A stretch of DNA of 64,000 bases, from NCBI GenBank assembly GCA_023101885.1, contig JALPQD010000394.1, positions 1,920,581-1,984,580 on the forward strand, written 5' to 3'. The position numbers were made by a program, and so were the translations under genes. Positions 60,777-64,000 of this stretch are shown in pieces. The notes under the pieces are model-generated. The model was not told the origin of the DNA. It ran no database searches and saw only the letters and a program-made list of their open reading frames with translations. This DNA is from Typhlomys cinereus (lineage: Eukaryota > Chordata > Mammalia > Rodentia > Platacanthomyidae). Position 1 is the stretch's first letter. Each line of letters opens with the position of its first letter.

Positions 60777-61655
60777 AAAATGGCCAAGAACAGTCTCACT
60801 ACAGCCTCATATCCCAAACTAAGTGTGGCATAGGCAAGATGAACGTTTCCCAGCTAAAGTACTTATTCTGTCCCCAGGGATATGGGTTAAATGCCTGAAG
60901 TTGAAGATGCGTTTTAAGTTGGATGCCCGTCCAAATGATGAGACTTGCCAGTTTTCGGTGTACAGACTAAACCTGACCCTGGAGATAGTAAAGGATCTGG
61001 TATGTATTCCTAGCAGGCCTTATAAGCATGAAATCACCTTGATACACGACTGGCTGCTGGTCTGCAAGTAAAAGATGCGGGACTGCAGCTGCATGGGCTC
61101 TGTGTATCTCCTGTTCCTGTAGAACTTCCGCAGAACAAGGTTTGAATAAGAGAGCACCTCCTACAGATGGCCAAAGGAAGACCATCCCTTCCCAAATGCC
61201 TCTGAGCTCACCAGAACTGTGGAGGCCTTTCAGAGATTCTCAGTCTCAAATGCAACTGGAGAAGATCTTGGCAGGGATTTAGACCAGCCTGGTCCTCAAG
61301 ATCTCTGAGTCCATAGAGACCCACCCACAAATGCCACCTAGGCTGAGGTCAGTTTCTCTTTTTGTTTTTAAGCTTTTCTGAGCTTTAAATGTTTTCAGTA
61401 GCAAACTCAAGATTTTTCGATTATTCTCTGAATTCCTTCCATTTTAATGCCTTTTCCCTTCTATGCATCTTTTTAATTTTAAGAGTTTAAGATCAGTCTG
61501 GGTGAAGACTTTGGTAAAAGACCTGTGTATTTTGGTTTTCATTTCTGTCAATAGCAAATAGATTAAAATATGAACGTTGATATAAAATAATAAAATAAAA
61601 TCATCAAAAATAACTGCTGGACCTCTGAGATTGTTTAAATCTGTTATTAAGCATT
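60777..61655 (+). other. Unassigned, relatively GC-balanced DNA with an 82-codon frame
   Basis: Lies between a young SINE and an L1. An open plus-strand frame at 60823-61071 has balanced codon content (VKCLKLKMRFKLDARPNDET in its middle) but starts only from GTG. A second open stretch near 61143-61280 (REHLLQMAKGR / MPLSSPELWRPF in two frames) follows after stops. The run ends in an ATAAAATAATAAAATAAAA stretch (61580-61600). It could be a decayed processed pseudogene, but I do not recognise a parent gene. Confidence 0.35.
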
Positions 61656-61746
61656 AATTTCTTCCCCTCCACTCCACAGCCTGGGACGCGTGAGGTCCAG
61701 CTGGGCCTCACCACGCCACGACCCAGACTCCAACCAGAACAAACCC

Positions 61747-62705
61747 ATGGAAAATGGCCAAGAAAGCCTGACCCAGGATAACATCCGTCAAAATATGATC
61801 ATTACCATGTTCAATACTATGAAAGAGGAAATCCAGGAGGAATTAAATAATCGAATCAATCGCTTTGAGGAGGAACACAACAGACACTTGGAGGAGTTGA
61901 GAAAAACAGTGCAAGAATCAAAAGCTGGCATAGAGCAGTTAAAGCAGACTCAAGCAGAGTTTAAAACAGAGCTAAAAGACAAGTTATCTTCAACCCAGAA
62001 CTCCACAGAGAGTCTTATCAGCAGAACTAACTAAGCAGAAAACAGAATTTCAGATCTTGAAGATAAAGTAGGAGTATTAACTAGCTCAATGGAAGAGGTT
62101 GTTAAAGCCAAAAAGATACTTGAGAGAAACATTCAAGAGTTATGGGACACCCTGAAGAAGCCTCACATGCGTATTCATGAAATACCAGAGCAAGAATCTC
62201 AAAATAACACACCTGAGGAAATTATTCAAACGATCATCAAGGAAAACTTTCCTCATCTAAAAAAAGAGAGGCCCATCCATATACAAGAGGCATTCCACAC
62301 CCCAAATAGATATGACCAAAACAGAAGCTCGCCACTGCAAATAATAGTCAAAACACTCCACATTCAAGATAAAGAACTGGTGCTGAGAGCTTCAAGGGAG
62401 AAAAAAAAGTCACTTTTAAAGGTAAACCTATTAAAATAACAAATGACTTCTCAGTCGAAACACTAAAAGCAAGAAGAGCTTGGAGAGACATATTTCAAGT
62501 ATTGAATGAGCAAAAATGTCAATCCAGGCTGATTTACCCTGCAAAACTATCAGTCATGATTGAGGGAGAAAGAAAAATCTTCCAGCACAAAGACAACTGG
62601 AAGGGATACATGTCCACCAAACCAGACCTTCAAAAAATGCTAGAAATGATACTCAAGCGTGAAGAAAAAAACAGGCATATCCAGGAGAACAGAAGGCAAG
62701 TATAA
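61747..62705 (+). pseudogene. L1 ORF1 remnant lacking its first codons
   Basis: The normal ORF1 start and first 28 codons are absent because of the splice-like junction. The first ATG in frame is 61747 (CCCATGG context), giving MENGQESLTQDN, which is internal in other copies. The frame is in register through the junction (RHDP|DSNQNK), open from GTG 61690. The coiled coil continues to a stop at 62034, with further frameshifts near 62439-62500; the end NRRQV is at 62705. Confidence 0.85.
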
Positions 62706-62755
62706 CACCATTAAAAGTGAAGCAATATACTTATAAAAACTACTAAACATAATAA

Positions 62756-63790
62756 ATGTCTGGAATTAAAAATAGTTTCTCCATTATCACACTAAATGTT
62801 AATGGAATTAAGTCACAGATCAAGAGACACAGATTACAAATTTGGATGAAAAATCACAATCCATCAATCTGCTGCCTGCAGGAAACCCATCTCACCACAA
62901 AAGATAGGCACGCTCTAAAAATAAAAGGCTGGTCAACAATTCTACAAGCAAATGGAAGCAGAAAACAGGCAGGGGTAGCCATTATGCTATCAGAAGAAGT
63001 GGACTTCAAACCAAAGAAAATTATAAGAGACACGGATGGATACTACATTTTAGTCACAGGTACAATTCACCAGGAAGACTTCACAATACTGAACATATAT
63101 GCACCCAATACGGGCCCCTCCACATTCATTAAGAAAACCCTACAGCGTCTAAAGCAAGAAATCAATCACCAAAAGATAATTCTTGGGGACTTCAACACCG
63201 CCCTCTCAACATGGGATAGATCAACAGGTCAAAAGCTTAACAGAGACACTTTGGACCTTAATCAAACCCTTAAAGAAATGGACCTTACAGATCTCTATTG
63301 AACTTTTCATCCACGCACCAAAGAATACACATTTTTCTTAGGAGCACACGGAACTTTCTCCAAAATAGATCACATACTGGGCCACAAAACGAATCTACAC
63401 ATGTACAAAAAAGTTGAAATTCTAAGCTGTGCCCTGTCAGACCACCATGGCCTAAAGCTGGACATCCACAACACAACAAACAAGAGAAAATACACTAACT
63501 TCTGGAAACTTAACAATACGATGCTGAATGAGAACTGGATACAGGAAGAAATTAAAAAGGAAATTCAAGATTTCCTGAAAGTGAATGATAATAAAAATAC
63601 AATTTACCAAAATCTCTGGGACACAATGAAAGCTGTTCTAAGAGGTAAGTTCATAGTTCTTAATGCCTACATCAAAAAAATGGAAACATCAGAAATAAAC
63701 AACTTAACAATGCAGCTTAAAGCTTTAGAGAAACTAGAGCAATCTGATCCCAAAAGTAGTAGAAGAGAGGAGATTAACAAAATAAGTGGT
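62756..63790 (+). pseudogene. L1 ORF2 remnant (endonuclease)
   Basis: Starts at ATG 62756 (MSGIKNSFSIITLNVNG). LQETHLTTKDRH, GDFN and SDHHGLKLD are present, so the endonuclease motifs are intact, but a TGA at about 63299 interrupts the frame just after MDLTDLY. The second part is open from 63401 to the inversion breakpoint near 63790. The reverse transcriptase is absent. Confidence 0.85.
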
Positions 63791-63882
63791 TGATTTTTTC
63801 TATCGTTTTCTTAATCTCGATTTCAGATATTTCTCCCCTTATTTTGCTAATCTCCTCTCTTCTAATACTTTTGGGTTCAGAC
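63787..63882 (-). mobile_element. Inverted 95-bp L1 ORF2 segment
   Basis: The plus strand reads TGGTTGATTTTTTCTATCG and continues to TCTAATACTTTTGGGTTCAG, matching plus-strand bases 57408-57500 of the minus-strand full-length copy, so it is antisense to the flanking L1. Its last 45 bases are complementary to 63745-63785, forming an imperfect hairpin. Confidence 0.85.
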
Positions 63883-64000
63883 ATTTTGCGAATGGGTGAC
63901 TGATCCCTCCCTCACTGAGGTTTCCTGCTTTTATTACATCTACCCTTGCATGTGCTATTATAACAAGACTCCAGTTTACCAGTTTTTTGTCTCTGACCAG
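63883..64000 (+). mobile_element. L1 3' UTR start, running off the window
   Basis: ATTTTGCGAATGGGTGA and what follows is the sense strand of the 3' UTR seen in reverse at 23930-24042 (GGTCAGAGACAAAAAGCTG and so on). All of ORF2 after the endonuclease is missing between 63790 and here. Confidence 0.85.

Larger units (their letters stand above)
61661..63790 (+). mobile_element. L1 derived from a spliced transcript, 5' two fifths
   Basis: The first 66 bases (61661-61726) align with the monomer end of the copy at 60333-60259: CTTCCCCTC, CTGGGACGCG, GGTCCAG, GGGCCT, CGCGACC/CACGACC, then CAG. Where the others continue |GTAAGCTC, this copy continues directly with ACTCCAACCAGAAC (61727), which in the others follows an AG (40670-40671; 59835-59834) inside ORF1. 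The missing piece is 187 bases in the 40220 copy (40485-40671) and has GT...AG ends. ORF1 and the ORF2 endonuclease follow in normal order until 63790, where the orientation flips. Confidence 0.8.

Noticed and set aside
1..64000. CRISPR array, operon, integrase or phage-type system.
   Set aside because: The repeats found are eukaryotic retroelements and microsatellites. No prokaryotic gene organisation or array of equal spacers exists.

Overview
This is a gene-poor, AT-rich stretch of a mammalian nuclear genome, almost certainly from a rodent. The evidence is 7SL-derived B1 SINEs, tRNA-derived B2-like SINEs, and one dominant family of young LINE-1 (L1) elements whose 3' UTR carries a long G-rich polypurine tract and whose 5' UTR is built from GC-rich tandem monomers. 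The species cannot be fixed from the sequence. The B2-like SINE suggests the mouse-related clade, but this is only a suggestion.

The only sign of a host protein gene is one probable first coding exon on the minus strand at 5120-5272. It resembles the start of TMEM182, a claudin-fold four-span membrane protein. I found no further exons. Nothing else in the window looks like an intact host gene.

Layout. 1-20.0 kb: old diverged repeats (old L1 ends, a recurrent unnamed repeat, B1 and B2-like SINEs, a solo LTR at 16.08-16.74 kb) and a few young truncated L1 3' ends. 20.8-26.1 kb: a decayed plus-strand L1 that took in three or more other L1 pieces. 26.1-30.0 kb: a minus-strand L1 whose 5' part is inverted. 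30-37.8 kb: old repeats plus truncated L1s at 32.8-34.6 and 36.9-37.5 kb. 37.8-45.2 kb: an old minus-strand L1 interrupted by a young L1 composite (3' half minus, 5' half plus) and another truncated L1. 45-50 kb: old SINEs and long unannotated AT-rich DNA. 50.0-51.7 kb: a truncated L1 with a perfect 16-bp target-site duplication. 53.6-60.3 kb: a full-length but broken L1 with a perfect 15-bp target-site duplication. 60.5-60.8 kb: a young SINE. 61.66 kb to the edge: an L1 that appears to be a retrotransposed copy of a spliced L1 transcript.

The main discovery candidate concerns the L1 5' UTR. All four monomer units visible in two other L1 copies end their upstream part with a strong splice donor, CCTAG|GTAAGC. 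In the 61.66-kb copy, monomer sequence runs exactly up to the donor position and then joins an AG acceptor inside ORF1. The three monomer-bearing copies also begin at nearly the same point of the monomer, about 30 bp downstream of where a conserved TTAAATAG-type box lies in the preceding unit. Together these suggest a monomer with its own TATA-like promoter, start site and splice donor, producing spliced, ORF1-truncated L1 copies.
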